The notes: generated from the letters alone by a model not told the origin. A stretch of DNA of 64,000 bases from Streptomyces caniferus (GCF_009811555.1 NZ_BLIN01000005.1:1116001-1180000); one strand, 5' to 3'; positions 8,021 through 16,803 are shown, counted from the stretch's first letter. Made by a program: numbers and translations.

Positions 8021-8791
8021 GTGTTGATCGCACGTGTCGCCGTAGGAGACGACCGGGCATACGCCCGTGTCGACACCGACGCCGGACGGGTCCACCTGCT
8101 GTCGGGCACCCCCTTCGACGAGATCCGGCCGACCGGGGAGACCCGGCCGCTGGCCGAGGTCCGCCTGCTCGCTCCGACCGAGCCCAGCAAGGTGCTGGTC
8201 GCCGGTCGCAACTACGGTGACGTCGTCACCCCGGACCTGGTCGTCTTCATGAAGCCGTCCACCGCCGTCGTCGGCCCGGGCAGCCCCGTTCTGCTGCCCG
8301 CGGAGTCCGAGGAGGTCCGCTACGAGGGAGAACTCGCCGTGGTCATCGGCCGCCGCTGCCGTGACGTGCCCGAAGCCGTCGCGGACCAGGTGGTGTTCGG
8401 GTACACCTGCGCCAACGACGTCACCGCCTGGGACGTCGGGGCACCGAACGGCCACTGGACCAGGGCCAAGAGCTTCGACACCTTCTGTCCCCTGGGACCG
8501 TGGATCCGCACCGACCTCGACCCCATGGACCTCGCCCTGCGCACGACCGTCAACGGCGTCGTACGCCAGGACGGTTCGACCAAGGAGATGAACAGGGACG
8601 TCCGCGCGCTGGTGTCCCGCTGCAGCACCCTGATGACCCTGCTGCCCGGCGACGTGATCCTCACCGGCACGCCGGCAGGCGCAGGCGTCCTGCGCCCGGG
8701 CGACGAGGTCACCGTAGAGATCGACGAAATCGGCTCACTCTCCCACCCTGTGGCCAACCATCAGGTGCCCGCACCAGATGCCCCCGCGTGA
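8021..8791 (+). CDS. Fumarylacetoacetate hydrolase (FAH)-family protein
   Basis: 256 residues with the FAH C-terminal catalytic fold: acidic metal-binding motif EVRYEGELAVVIG, GYTCANDVTAWD, KSFDTFCPLGP and the closing signature VILTGTPAGAG. These are the residues used by fumarylpyruvate hydrolases, 5-oxopent-3-ene decarboxylases and related Mg-dependent C-C hydrolases, isomerases or decarboxylases acting on 1,3-dicarbonyl compounds. The N-terminal fumarylacetoacetase SH3-like domain is absent, as in the single-domain subfamily. Start GTG 8021 follows GAGAGGA by about 8 bases; the next codon, TTG, is an alternative. Fourth gene of the rightward operon; a degradative or tailoring role on a beta-dicarbonyl intermediate is inferred. 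Confidence 0.85.
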   Translation: MLIARVAVGDDRAYARVDTDAGRVHLLSGTPFDEIRPTGETRPLAEVRLLAPTEPSKVLVAGRNYGDVVTPDLVVFMKPSTAVVGPGSPVLLPAESEEVRYEGELAVVIGRRCRDVPEAVADQVVFGYTCANDVTAWDVGAPNGHWTRAKSFDTFCPLGPWIRTDLDPMDLALRTTVNGVVRQDGSTKEMNRDVRALVSRCSTLMTLLPGDVILTGTPAGAGVLRPGDEVTVEIDEIGSLSHPVANHQVPAPDAPA

Positions 8792-8844
8792 CCGACACAC
8801 TGTCCGCGGCGGCGGTGCCCGAGGGGGAATTGCGCTTCCTGTAG
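8788..8844 (+). CDS. Possible 18-residue coupled ORF
   Basis: A GTG overlaps the stop of the FAH gene (GTGA at 8788-8791) and opens an ORF for VTDTLSAAAVPEGELRFL, ending in TAG. No Shine-Dalgarno of its own, no family. The overlap geometry is what makes it worth recording; random occurrence is quite possible. Confidence 0.15.
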   Translation: MTDTLSAAAVPEGELRFL

Positions 8845-8994
8845 CTCCACACCACACAAGGGAATCCGTCGACGCGAGCCTCATGGGCAACGATTTACGA
8901 AGATCTATGGCGTTCCAGCGATGAAATCAGTACCGTCCCCGTCGTTGGCCCGCCATGGGCACCTGCACGCGGTCCGTCCAGAGAGGAACCATCC

Positions 8995-9675
8995 ATGGAC
9001 TCCGGTTCTCCCGATCGGCAGCTGCCGGTCACCGAGCGCACGCGTCACCACCGCTTGCGCGAGCAGGGCAGCCTGGACCGTGATCAGCTCGACGCGATCC
9101 TCGACGCCGGGTTCCTCTGCCACCTCGGCGTCACCGTCGACGGAAACCTTTTGGTGGTGCCGACCGTCTACGGGTCCGACGGCAGCACCTTGTACTTTCA
9201 CGGTTCGGTCGCCAGCCGCAGCCTGGTCGCCTCCCCCGCCGCGGCGGTCTGTGTCACCGTCACCCATGTCGACGGCCTCGTCCTGGCCCGCTCGGTCTTC
9301 GAGCACGGGGTCAACTACCGCAGCGCCATGATCTTCGGCGTCCCCAGGATCGTCACGGACCCCGAAGAGAAGCTCGCCGGCCTGCGCTGCCTGGCCGAGC
9401 ACGCGACACCGGGTCAGTGGGATTACGCCCGCCGCCCCAGCCGCAAGGAACTGGCCGCAACGTCTCTGCTCGCCCTCTCCCTCGACGAAGCGTCCGTCAA
9501 GATACGCACCGGCGCCCCCGACGACGGCGACAGTGAGGACGCCCAACTGGGCCTGTGGGCAGGTGTCCTGCCGCTGCGAGCCACATGGGGCGACCTGGAA
9601 CCGGACCCGCTCCTGCCCCCGGCCACCGAGACCCCCGCCCACCTGACGAAGCGAGTCGGCACCGCCGCGAACTGA
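8995..9675 (+). CDS. Pyridoxamine 5'-phosphate oxidase-fold FMN-binding protein
   Basis: 226 residues of the PPOX split-barrel fold (flavin-nucleotide-binding subfamily): FLCHLGVTVDG, TVYGSDGSTLYFHGS, and the strongly conserved CVTVTHVDGLVLARS. The protein at 37574-38239 is a clear paralogue with the same landmarks in the same order. AGAGAGGAACC precedes the ATG. Family members bind FMN or F420 and reduce small substrates, but many have only genetic functions. It lies about 150 bp after the possible 18-codon ORF, so it may be the last gene of the operon or have its own promoter; the metabolic link to the cluster is inferred from position only. Confidence 0.8.
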   Translation: MDSGSPDRQLPVTERTRHHRLREQGSLDRDQLDAILDAGFLCHLGVTVDGNLLVVPTVYGSDGSTLYFHGSVASRSLVASPAAAVCVTVTHVDGLVLARSVFEHGVNYRSAMIFGVPRIVTDPEEKLAGLRCLAEHATPGQWDYARRPSRKELAATSLLALSLDEASVKIRTGAPDDGDSEDAQLGLWAGVLPLRATWGDLEPDPLLPPATETPAHLTKRVGTAAN

Positions 9676-9790
9676 GCGCCACGGACAGGGCACTCACCAG
9701 GCGCGGGGCACCCCCGGCCCAGACGAACCGGCCTCCGTGATGCCGTCCTCCGCGGCGGTCAGGGGCCGTTGAGGCCGGCCTGCTGTGGCC

Positions 9791-9805
9791 GCCGCCATCG
9801 GCGGC
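9791..9805. terminator. Short hairpin between convergent genes
   Basis: GCCGCC - ATC - GGCGGC, a perfect 6-bp stem with a 3-base loop in the gap between the rightward PPOX gene and the leftward MFS gene. No U tract follows, as is usual in Streptomyces; termination function is inferred from position. Confidence 0.35.
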
Positions 9806-9823
9806 ATTACCTAGATCCCACGC

Positions 9824-11137
9824 CTATTTGCCCAGGTCAGACGGGTGTGGCTGGCTGAGGGACCTGAGGTCGGTCTCGTCGACGCAGGCGGTCGACCGAG
9901 AGCTGGCCGCGGGATCGTGACGCGGCCTCCCAGGCAGCAGGCGCCCGCCGAGTAGGACCGCGCAGGCCCCCACGGTCAGCAGCCCGCCGACGAGGAAGGT
10001 GCCGCGCACGTCGGCGAGCGGCAGGACGAGTCCGCCGAGCGCGGCGCCCGCCGCGATACCGGCGTTGTAGGCACCGGAGTTCGCCGCGAGCGCGATATCG
10101 GTGCGTCCTGGTGCGCAATGCAGCATGGTGTTCTGGGTGGTCATGAACACCGGCCCGAGGGCACCGCCCATCAGCGCCAGGAACGCCACCGCTGCCACCG
10201 GGTGGGTGCCCGCCGCGTACAGGCCGAGCATGCCCACCGCCTGCGTGGCTGCGGCAGTGGCCGGCGCGGCGTGCGGAAAGCGGTCCAGCAGTGCCCCGGT
10301 GATGCTCACCCCTGCCAGACACGCAGCACCGAATGCCACGAGCAGGGCAGTGACCGTGCTCGGGGAGAACCCGCTCACCTCGCCCAGGAACTTCACGATG
10401 TAGGTGTATCCCGTGAACGCCCCCGTGGCGGACAAGGTCCCGGCTGCCAGCACGATTCCGAACCGGCGGGCGTCGGGACTTGTTCCGTAGGCGGCCCGCT
10501 CTTCGTCCGGACGCGAGGCCGGCAGCAGAACGGCAATCGTCACCAGCGCGATGAGCCCCGGAGCCGCCGGCATGGCGACGGGCACCTGCCAGTCGCTCTG
10601 CCGGCCCAGCCAGGTCCCTGCGGGAACGCCGCATACGAGGGCGAGCGAACCGGCGACGGACAGCGCCCCCACCACACGCCCGCGGACCTCGGGCGCGAAC
10701 AGGCCCACCGCGACCGGCCCCATCACGGCCCAGAACAGTGCCTGGGCGAGCGCGGTCAGCAGCCGCGCCACGAGGAGCAGACCGTAGGAGGTGGCCAGCG
10801 CCGCAACCAGACTGGACACGACGAGCGCGGCCAGCAGCCCCGTGAGTACATGACGTCGGGGCACGGCCCGCATGACGTGGGCGAGCGGCAGGGATGCGAC
10901 GGCAACCATCACGCCGTAACCGGTGACCAAGAGACCGACCGCCGACACGGACACCCGCAGGCTTGCGGAGATGAGCTCCAGGAGGCCGACCGGCAGGTTC
11001 TCCGCCGTGTTGAAGGTGAAGGCAGCCAGCATGAGGGCCAGGAGCACCGCCACCCTGTGCCACGGAGCCGGCCGCGGCGTGACCCTACGGGCGCTTCCTG
11101 CCCTCGCCCGGTGCGCCTGCTCCGTGGCACCGTCCAT
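9824..11137 (-). CDS. MFS transporter, DHA1-type exporter
   Basis: 437 residues with about 12 hydrophobic segments. Features of the DHA1 drug/sugar/nucleoside efflux branch (NepI/AraJ/YdhP-like) include the ENLPVGLLELIS segment after TM1, a loop 2-3 motif near HVMRAVPRRHVL, and motif-C-like GSLALVCGVPAGTWLG in TM5. It probably exports a small polar or amphipathic compound by proton antiport at the cytoplasmic membrane. Start supported by GAGGT 7 bases upstream of the ATG. Convergent with the metabolic cluster; it could be its exporter but is not in the same operon. No regulator lies beside it. Confidence 0.85.
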   Translation of the reverse strand: MDGATEQAHRARAGSARRVTPRPAPWHRVAVLLALMLAAFTFNTAENLPVGLLELISASLRVSVSAVGLLVTGYGVMVAVASLPLAHVMRAVPRRHVLTGLLAALVVSSLVAALATSYGLLLVARLLTALAQALFWAVMGPVAVGLFAPEVRGRVVGALSVAGSLALVCGVPAGTWLGRQSDWQVPVAMPAAPGLIALVTIAVLLPASRPDEERAAYGTSPDARRFGIVLAAGTLSATGAFTGYTYIVKFLGEVSGFSPSTVTALLVAFGAACLAGVSITGALLDRFPHAAPATAAATQAVGMLGLYAAGTHPVAAVAFLALMGGALGPVFMTTQNTMLHCAPGRTDIALAANSGAYNAGIAAGAALGGLVLPLADVRGTFLVGGLLTVGACAVLLGGRLLPGRPRHDPAASSRSTACVDETDLRSLSQPHPSDLGK

Positions 11138-11409
11138 GGAAGTACCTCACCGGGTTCACCGGCCCCGCCGCAACCGAATTCATCCGCCGCGTGGGGTGAC
11201 GCTCAAATGATCAAGCATGGCCTTCGGTCTCGCCCATTCACGCCGATGCGGGCCGCGGCCAGGTCCTGCTGACGTTCCTGGAGGCGATCGGCGAGTGGTC
11301 GCGGCCTTGGCCAGAACAGTCAAGGGCGATGCCGGCTGGCCGCGAAGTGGGCCACAAGGTCGGGCAGGTAGGCCGGCGAGCCCGTTGCTCTCGGGTGCGG
11401 CGGGTGTCG

Positions 11410-12345
11410 CTACCGGCGGCGTGCTTCGTCGGCGCGGCCGCCGGCGCCCAGGAGGCCGGTTGCTTCGAAGGGGGTGCGGGCGGCCAGCCGGGGCAGTTCC
11501 CGTCGTGAGAGTCGGGTGACGACGGCCGGCAGAGCGGCACGTACCCCTTGTGCGGCACGGAGCCAGCCCGGTACGTAGACGGCGACCGAACGGCGTTCCA
11601 CTGCGGTGACCAGCCGGGCGGCGACCCACTCGGCGGGGTGGACCTTCCTCGCGGGCGGGGGCATGTGGGCACGGAGTTCACGGAGCACGGGGTGCTGGTC
11701 CGCGTCCCTGATCATGTCGGTGTCGGTCCAGTTCAGATAGGCGATCCCGACTCCCACGCCTTCGGGGGCGAGTTCGGCGCGCAGCGAGTGCGCGAACGAT
11801 TCCACCCCGGCCTTCGAAGCGCAGTACGCGCTCATCAGGGGAGCTGCTCCGATGGAGGCCAGCGAGGCGACCTGCAGGAAGTATCCGTGCGAGGCGAGCA
11901 GGTCCGGCAAGAAGGAGCGGGCGGTGATCGAGCTGCCGATCAGATTGACCTCGATCACGCGTCGCCAGGTGTCCGGATCGGACCCGACGAAGGGCCCGCC
12001 CTCGGCGATCCCCGCGTTCGCCACGACGATGGACGCCGGCCCCAGGCGGTCGCGGACCTCCTCGGCCACCTGCCTCATGGCCTCGTCGTCGGTGACATCG
12101 ACGCCCCAGCAGTACGCGTCCGTCGGAAGGGCGGATGCCACTCGGCGGAGAGCCGCCTCCTCCCGCCCCAGCAGGGCCACCCGGGCTCCGCGGCGGGTCA
12201 GCTCGCGGGCGGTCTCCTTCCCCAGACCGCGCGCCGCCCCGGTCACCACCGCGGTGCGGCCCTGCAACGGAAGCGGTCGTTCCGGGCAGGTCATCGAGCG
12301 CGGTCGTGGTGCATGCAGCGATGCGTGTCGCGGTGTGTGGGGCAT
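11410..12345 (-). CDS. Short-chain dehydrogenase/reductase (SDR)
   Basis: 311 residues, longer than the classical 250 because of a C-terminal extension rich in Arg and Ala. Classical SDR signatures: TGAARGLGKETA (NAD(P) glycine motif, about residues 36-47), NAGIAEG, a Ser in QVASLASIG and the catalytic YCASK. It therefore should be a catalytically competent NAD(P)-dependent oxidoreductase; the acidic or basic residue after the second beta strand (LLGREEAAL) leaves cofactor preference open. The extension resembles SDRs acting on lipophilic substrates at membranes, an inference. Start: AGGAG 6 bases before the ATG at 12345. Downstream (11138-11409) I see no gene. Confidence 0.85.
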   Translation of the reverse strand: MPHTPRHASLHAPRPRSMTCPERPLPLQGRTAVVTGAARGLGKETARELTRRGARVALLGREEAALRRVASALPTDAYCWGVDVTDDEAMRQVAEEVRDRLGPASIVVANAGIAEGGPFVGSDPDTWRRVIEVNLIGSSITARSFLPDLLASHGYFLQVASLASIGAAPLMSAYCASKAGVESFAHSLRAELAPEGVGVGIAYLNWTDTDMIRDADQHPVLRELRAHMPPPARKVHPAEWVAARLVTAVERRSVAVYVPGWLRAAQGVRAALPAVVTRLSRRELPRLAARTPFEATGLLGAGGRADEARRR

Positions 12346-12628
12346 CGAGCACTCCTGATGACGAGCGATCGGACAGGCCCGGTCCCCTCGACCGGCAACC
12401 GCCGACCGCAGCCCCTTTCACCGTAGGTGCGCCGGGGCACCTACGCGCGCTGGTGGCCCAGGACGGCACGGAGCCCCCAGGCCGGGCCGGCAGTGCCGGG
12501 ACGACGTGCGTGCCAAGACGGCGTGGAGCCCTGGCCTCCCCAAGGCCATACGGGACGGACCATGCCACCATGCCCGCCCCGCTCCGCCGCCGATCCGCTG
12601 GTCGCACCTTGGTTGAACCGGTGGCACG

Positions 12629-12658
12629 TTGTGCGCACGCGTGCCAACCTTCTGTAAT
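12629..12658 (+). promoter_or_regulatory. Candidate promoter with palindromic operator in spacer
   Basis: TTGTGC at 12629-12634 and TGTAAT at 12653-12658, 18 bases apart, resemble HrdB-type -35 and -10 boxes. The spacer begins with the perfect 10-bp palindrome GCACGCGTGC (12635-12644), where a repressor would block RNA polymerase. Placed about 90 bp upstream of the ATPase start. No transcription data; by-eye assignment. Confidence 0.35.
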
Positions 12659-12704
12659 CAGCCGACGACTGCCGTCGCTGACATCACAGTTGCCGACATC
12701 AGTC

Positions 12705-12719
12705 GCTGTCCTGGACAGC
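12705..12719. repeat. Inverted repeat just upstream of the ATPase start
   Basis: GCTGTCC - T - GGACAGC, a perfect 7-bp inverted repeat 27 bases before the GTG start at 12747. It could be an operator or, as RNA, a small hairpin occluding the weak ribosome binding site. Confidence 0.35.
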
Positions 12720-12746
12720 CGCTGTCTTCACGGGGGGCCGAGCAGC

Positions 12747-14744
12747 GTGACGGAACGTCCGTTGGGAATACGGGGGATCGAGGCCCTGTACGAGGAGTGC
12801 CGCACGCGCCTGCAGGACGGCAGGGGCGCCGATGCCGGGCACGGGTTACCGACGGTCGTCCTCGTCGGCCCGCGGGGCAGCGGCAAGACCACCACTCTGA
12901 ACTGGCTCGGCTACCTCGGATCGCGGCGTCCGCACGCGTACTTCGACTTCGGGTCGGCCGCACCCCGCAGGCCCCATGAGGTCGCCGGCCGCCTGGCGTA
13001 CGGCCTGTCGCACCGCTTTCCCCGGCAGACCCCGCTGGTCTTCCCGCGGCTGACCCTGGGGCTGGCCGTGGTGGCCCCCGAGCTGTCGCTGGACGCGACG
13101 GATCCCGAGCGGGCGAAGAAACAGTTGCGCCAGGCGCTGCGCGGGCCCCAGGAGCCCCATGCCGCAGGCGACCGGGTGGCCGCGGTCGCGGGGCTGCTGC
13201 AGGACCTCAACCTGGTCCGGATTCCCGGCGTCGGCCTGCTGGCCAGCCTCATCCGGCAGCCGCCCAGCATGCCGCTGCGCGTGACCCGGCACACCGGATT
13301 CGCCTGGTACGCTGGCCCGTTGGCCGCCCTCGACGCCCTCGTCGAACTCAATCAGCTCAGCAAGAGCGAGGAGCCGGCGGACCGGGCCACGGTGGACCGG
13401 CGGCTGTGCGAGGCGTTCCTCGCCGATCTGCGCGGTGAGTACGCGCGCCGCCAACGCGACCGCAACTGCGTCGTGCTGCTGGACAACATCGACGCTCCCG
13501 GCGGCCGCGAGTTCCTGGATCTGCTGATGGAACTCCGGGACGCCGACGGGGAACCGGACCCGCTGCTGGCCGTGGCCGCGGCGTCGAACGTCGGCCGGGT
13601 GCCCGCGATGTTCGCGACCGGCCCGGCGGGCGTACGGGTCCGCGCCCCCGAAGAGGCCTGTTACACCGACTGGGAAGCGGCCATCCCGGACCCGCCGCCG
13701 AACCGCTCCTGGCGCTGGTACTGCGTCCGGCTGCGCGGCCTGACCGCCGGCGAGACCGCCCAACTCGGCACGAATGTCGCAGCGCGGCTGCCGGAGGCCC
13801 CGCTCCTCGCGCACCGGTTGACCGACGGACACCCATGGAGCACCCGGCAACTGCTCACCGCCTCGGCCCGCCTCGTGGGCCGTGAGGATCCGGAGACGCT
13901 GTTGCGCGCGGTGCTCTCCAGCACCGCACCGTCCGCGGAAGGCGCCGACGAGGGCCCGCTGCTGGAAGAGGAGGCGCGGCAGTACCTGCTGCGCGATCTG
14001 ACCGATGACCAGCACCGTGCGCTGGTCGAGTGCTGTGCCGCCCGCGAGTTCGACGCCGCCTGCGACGCCGGGCTCCTCGACCGCTTCCAGCTGCACACCC
14101 GCGATTCGCTGGCCCGGGTGGTCGCGACCCGCTTATGGCTGACCGATCCGGTACCCCAGGACGCCGAGGCCCGCGGCGGCCGCGGCTCCGGTTACCTGGA
14201 GGGCGTCCATCCGCGGCCGTTGCGCGGCAGCTCCGTCCTGCACCCGTGGCTGCGTCTGCTGCTGTTGCAGGAGTTGGCCGCCCGCCCGGACCGCTGGCTG
14301 GCCGTCCACGAACAGTTGCGGAGCTGGCACGCCCACCACGGACATCCGCTGGAAGTGCTGTACCACTCCCTTGCGCTGCACCGGGCGGACGACGTCGTCG
14401 AGCATCTCGCCCGCCGTCTGGTCGAACTCTCCGACACGGACATCTGGCTGTACGAGCTCTACACGATCACCGCCGCGCCGCTGCGTGAACCGGTGGTGCC
14501 GGAGCAGTCGGCCACGCTGCGTCTGGAGCAGCTGGCCGCCGACCTCGCGCCCCGCTCGTTCGCGGAGCACACGCCCCTGAGCCTGCTGGTGATCGGGCTG
14601 TGGCTGGCCTCCGATCCGCGCAACCGTCTGCCCGGCGCGAATCCCGAGCTCAACCGGACCATCAACGCGATGCTCCAGGACCTTGCCATGCGCTCCGTCC
14701 CCCGCCGGATCGGGCTCATGCACGAGGCCGCGAAGTACGTGTGA
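12747..14744 (+). CDS. Large P-loop ATPase, STAND-like, with C-terminal helical region
   Basis: 665 residues. Walker A GPRGSGKTT at 41-49, Walker B VVLLDNID at about 242-249, and an Ala/Ser-rich sensor-like strand (LAVAAASNVGRV) after it. About residues 430-560 look like a winged-helix plus helical segment, and 560-665 like the helical arm seen in STAND/MalT-type signal ATPases. No membrane segment. A TTA codon at 14133-14135 (Leu463, RLWLTD) predicts bldA dependence. Start GTG at 12747 is the first plausible one after the putative promoter; only a G-rich weak ribosome site precedes it. Followed after 37 bp by a membrane-anchored binding protein, with which it probably forms a two-component sensing unit. 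I know no named family for this pair. Confidence 0.65.
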   Translation: MTERPLGIRGIEALYEECRTRLQDGRGADAGHGLPTVVLVGPRGSGKTTTLNWLGYLGSRRPHAYFDFGSAAPRRPHEVAGRLAYGLSHRFPRQTPLVFPRLTLGLAVVAPELSLDATDPERAKKQLRQALRGPQEPHAAGDRVAAVAGLLQDLNLVRIPGVGLLASLIRQPPSMPLRVTRHTGFAWYAGPLAALDALVELNQLSKSEEPADRATVDRRLCEAFLADLRGEYARRQRDRNCVVLLDNIDAPGGREFLDLLMELRDADGEPDPLLAVAAASNVGRVPAMFATGPAGVRVRAPEEACYTDWEAAIPDPPPNRSWRWYCVRLRGLTAGETAQLGTNVAARLPEAPLLAHRLTDGHPWSTRQLLTASARLVGREDPETLLRAVLSSTAPSAEGADEGPLLEEEARQYLLRDLTDDQHRALVECCAAREFDAACDAGLLDRFQLHTRDSLARVVATRLWLTDPVPQDAEARGGRGSGYLEGVHPRPLRGSSVLHPWLRLLLLQELAARPDRWLAVHEQLRSWHAHHGHPLEVLYHSLALHRADDVVEHLARRLVELSDTDIWLYELYTITAAPLREPVVPEQSATLRLEQLAADLAPRSFAEHTPLSLLVIGLWLASDPRNRLPGANPELNRTINAMLQDLAMRSVPRRIGLMHEAAKYV

Positions 14745-14781
14745 GCGCACTGCAGCACCCTCTCCCCTAGGAGCTGGCACC

Positions 14782-16329
14782 ATGCATCTGCCCCCGCAAC
14801 CCGCCGACGAACTCCCCCCTTGGTGGAAGGGGTGGCGCGGAGTCGCCACCCTCGTGCTCTCGCTGGCGCTGATAGCCGGCGGAATCTGGTTCTTCCGGCC
14901 GGTCGAGAAGGACACCAGCTGCGCGGCGGACCAGCCGGGCCTGTACTGGGACGGCACCGGCCCGCAACGGGAGTGCGTCGGCATCACGGAGGAGAAGGCG
15001 TACGCCTTCGACCCGCGCCTCAAAGGGATCACCGACCGGATCGCGCAGGAGAACCGACGGGTCCGCGCCCAGTGGGACCAGCCCGCGTCCGGAAAGAGCC
15101 GACTCCCCTACATCAAGGTCGGCGTGCTGATGCCGATGACGGAGAGCGACACCAGTGCGCTGCCCATCGAGGAGATCCGCACCAGCCTGGAGGGCGCCTT
15201 CGTCGCGCAGTGCCGGGCGAACGCCTGCCCCGAACTGTCCACCACCAGCGCCACCGGCATCCAGGGCAAGACTCCGCTGATCCAGCTCGTCCTGGCCAAC
15301 GAGGGGCGCAGCGAGACGCATTGGAAGCCGGTGGTGGAGCAACTGGCCGGTCTGGTCGACGACGAGCACCCCCTGGTCGCGGTCACCGGCATGGGAGTCA
15401 GCATCCCGGAGACCCAGGCGGCGGCCACCGAACTCAGCCGACGGAGGATCCCCGCGATCGGTGCGGTCCTGACCGCCACCGACCTCAACGCGCCCCGTCT
15501 GTTCAAGGTGTCGCCGTCCAACGTCGACTACGCCAAGGCGCTGCGCCGGTACCTCGAACACTCTCCGCTGGCCGGACACCGCGGATACCTCGTCTTCGAC
15601 AGCAGGGACGACAATTACGTCAAGACCATGCGCAAGGCGTTCGACGCGGAATTCGGCGACTACATCGGGCGGCGGCGCGCCTCGTTCGTCGGCACGACCG
15701 GCCACAAGCCCGCGGGCATCCCCCGGCTCTTCTACAACGCCGTCAACAACATCTGCCTGACCAAGGCGCAAGTGATCTTCTACGCCGGGCGCGACCGCGA
15801 TCTCGCCGATCTCATCCGTGCCCTGTCCACCCGCAGTCAGTGCGGCCACGACACGCCGATCACGGTGATGACCGGGGCGACCGGGGCGTTTGCGCAGGGA
15901 CAGCAGGTACGGGCGCTGCTCAAGGACAGCAAGATCACCATACTGGACGTCTCGGCGACCAGCCCCGCTCAGTGGGTCCGCGGCGTCCATGCCCCGTCCG
16001 GCTTCAAGCCCTTCCACCAGGCGCTGCGGGATTTGCGGTTCCCCGACTCGGTGATGGACGACGGCTACGCGATCATGCACCACGACGCCGTGCTGACCGC
16101 GATCTGGGCGACCCGCAATGTCACCGGCCAGACCGGCAAGGAAGCGCCCGACGTCCAGGACGTGTACAACGAGATCACCAATCTGCACGACGCCAGCACC
16201 GTTCCCGCGGCGGGCGGAGAGCTCAGCTTCGACGACGCCTCCCAAGGCTGGCCGCACAACAAGCCGGTTCCGGTGATCCGGCTGCCCGAGCCGCTCAAGG
16301 ACCCGGGGGCGCCTTACCTGGTGCCGTGA
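14782..16329 (+). CDS. Membrane-anchored type-1 periplasmic binding protein (ABC/receptor-ligand fold)
   Basis: 515 residues. Residues about 19-38 (GVATLVLSLALIAGGIWFF) form a single N-terminal membrane anchor with the bulk outside. From about 110 on it has the Leu/Ile/Val-binding-protein-like fold: IKVGVLMPM opening strand, PLVAVTGMGVSIPETQAA hinge region, RLFKVSPSNVDYAKAL, and a second lobe with DDGYAIMHHDAVLTAI. There is no lipobox and no permease or ABC ATPase gene beside it, so it is more likely a ligand sensor than a transporter subunit. Start at 14782 with TAGGAG 10 bases upstream. Operon partner of the preceding ATPase. Ligand unknown. Confidence 0.7.
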   Translation: MHLPPQPADELPPWWKGWRGVATLVLSLALIAGGIWFFRPVEKDTSCAADQPGLYWDGTGPQRECVGITEEKAYAFDPRLKGITDRIAQENRRVRAQWDQPASGKSRLPYIKVGVLMPMTESDTSALPIEEIRTSLEGAFVAQCRANACPELSTTSATGIQGKTPLIQLVLANEGRSETHWKPVVEQLAGLVDDEHPLVAVTGMGVSIPETQAAATELSRRRIPAIGAVLTATDLNAPRLFKVSPSNVDYAKALRRYLEHSPLAGHRGYLVFDSRDDNYVKTMRKAFDAEFGDYIGRRRASFVGTTGHKPAGIPRLFYNAVNNICLTKAQVIFYAGRDRDLADLIRALSTRSQCGHDTPITVMTGATGAFAQGQQVRALLKDSKITILDVSATSPAQWVRGVHAPSGFKPFHQALRDLRFPDSVMDDGYAIMHHDAVLTAIWATRNVTGQTGKEAPDVQDVYNEITNLHDASTVPAAGGELSFDDASQGWPHNKPVPVIRLPEPLKDPGAPYLVP

Positions 16330-16803
16330 CCTGGCCCTTCTTCGGTTTCCTGGGAGTGCGTGGGCGGTTGGTCGGACGGGCGGTTCGCCGGTCGGTCGGG
16401 CAGTCGGGTGGGCGGTCGGACGGGCGGGCGGTTGCCTGCCCGGGACGGTCGGTCGGCCGGTCGGTGCGGTTGGCCGGCGGCTTGGTTGGTAGTTCAGTGC
16501 GGTAGGCGCCGGTCCTCTTCGCTCTTGCCCGAGGGGGGCCGGCCGAGGCGCGTCGGGGCAGTGCACGTCATCGGCGCGGTGATCCAGGCAACCGGAACCG
16601 ATTCCTACTCATCACTCATCCTGAAAGGTGGGCCGTTCAACTGGCGGTCGTCCCACCGCTCGGAGCGTCCGGCGCCCGGCTGACACGCACCCGCGAGGGA
16701 GCGCCGTCCGTACCCGTGGGCTACTTGAGACGGCGTCAATTTTGATGGTTAAACTTTTGGGTACCGACGTGGCGGCCGCGACGTCCAGTGCGAGGGGAAC
16801 TCC
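16330..16803. other. Intergenic region with GTCGG-rich quasi-repeats and AT-rich promoter-like segment
   Basis: About 470 bp. Bases 16355-16500 are a simple-sequence stretch built from many imperfect copies of CGGT / GGTCGG / GGGCGG without a fixed period. From about 16725 to 16765 the sequence turns AT-rich (TTGAGA followed by GTTAAACTTTT about 17 bases later), a reasonable promoter candidate for the WXG100-like gene. No supported gene. Confidence 0.5.

Larger units (their letters stand above)
12346..12746. promoter_or_regulatory. Divergent intergenic region of SDR and ATPase genes
   Basis: About 400 bp without a supported gene. Toward the ATPase it carries a plausible promoter with a palindrome in its spacer (12629-12658) and a 7-bp inverted repeat close to the start (12705-12719), each listed separately. 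The SDR-proximal half shows nothing recognisable. Confidence 0.5.
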
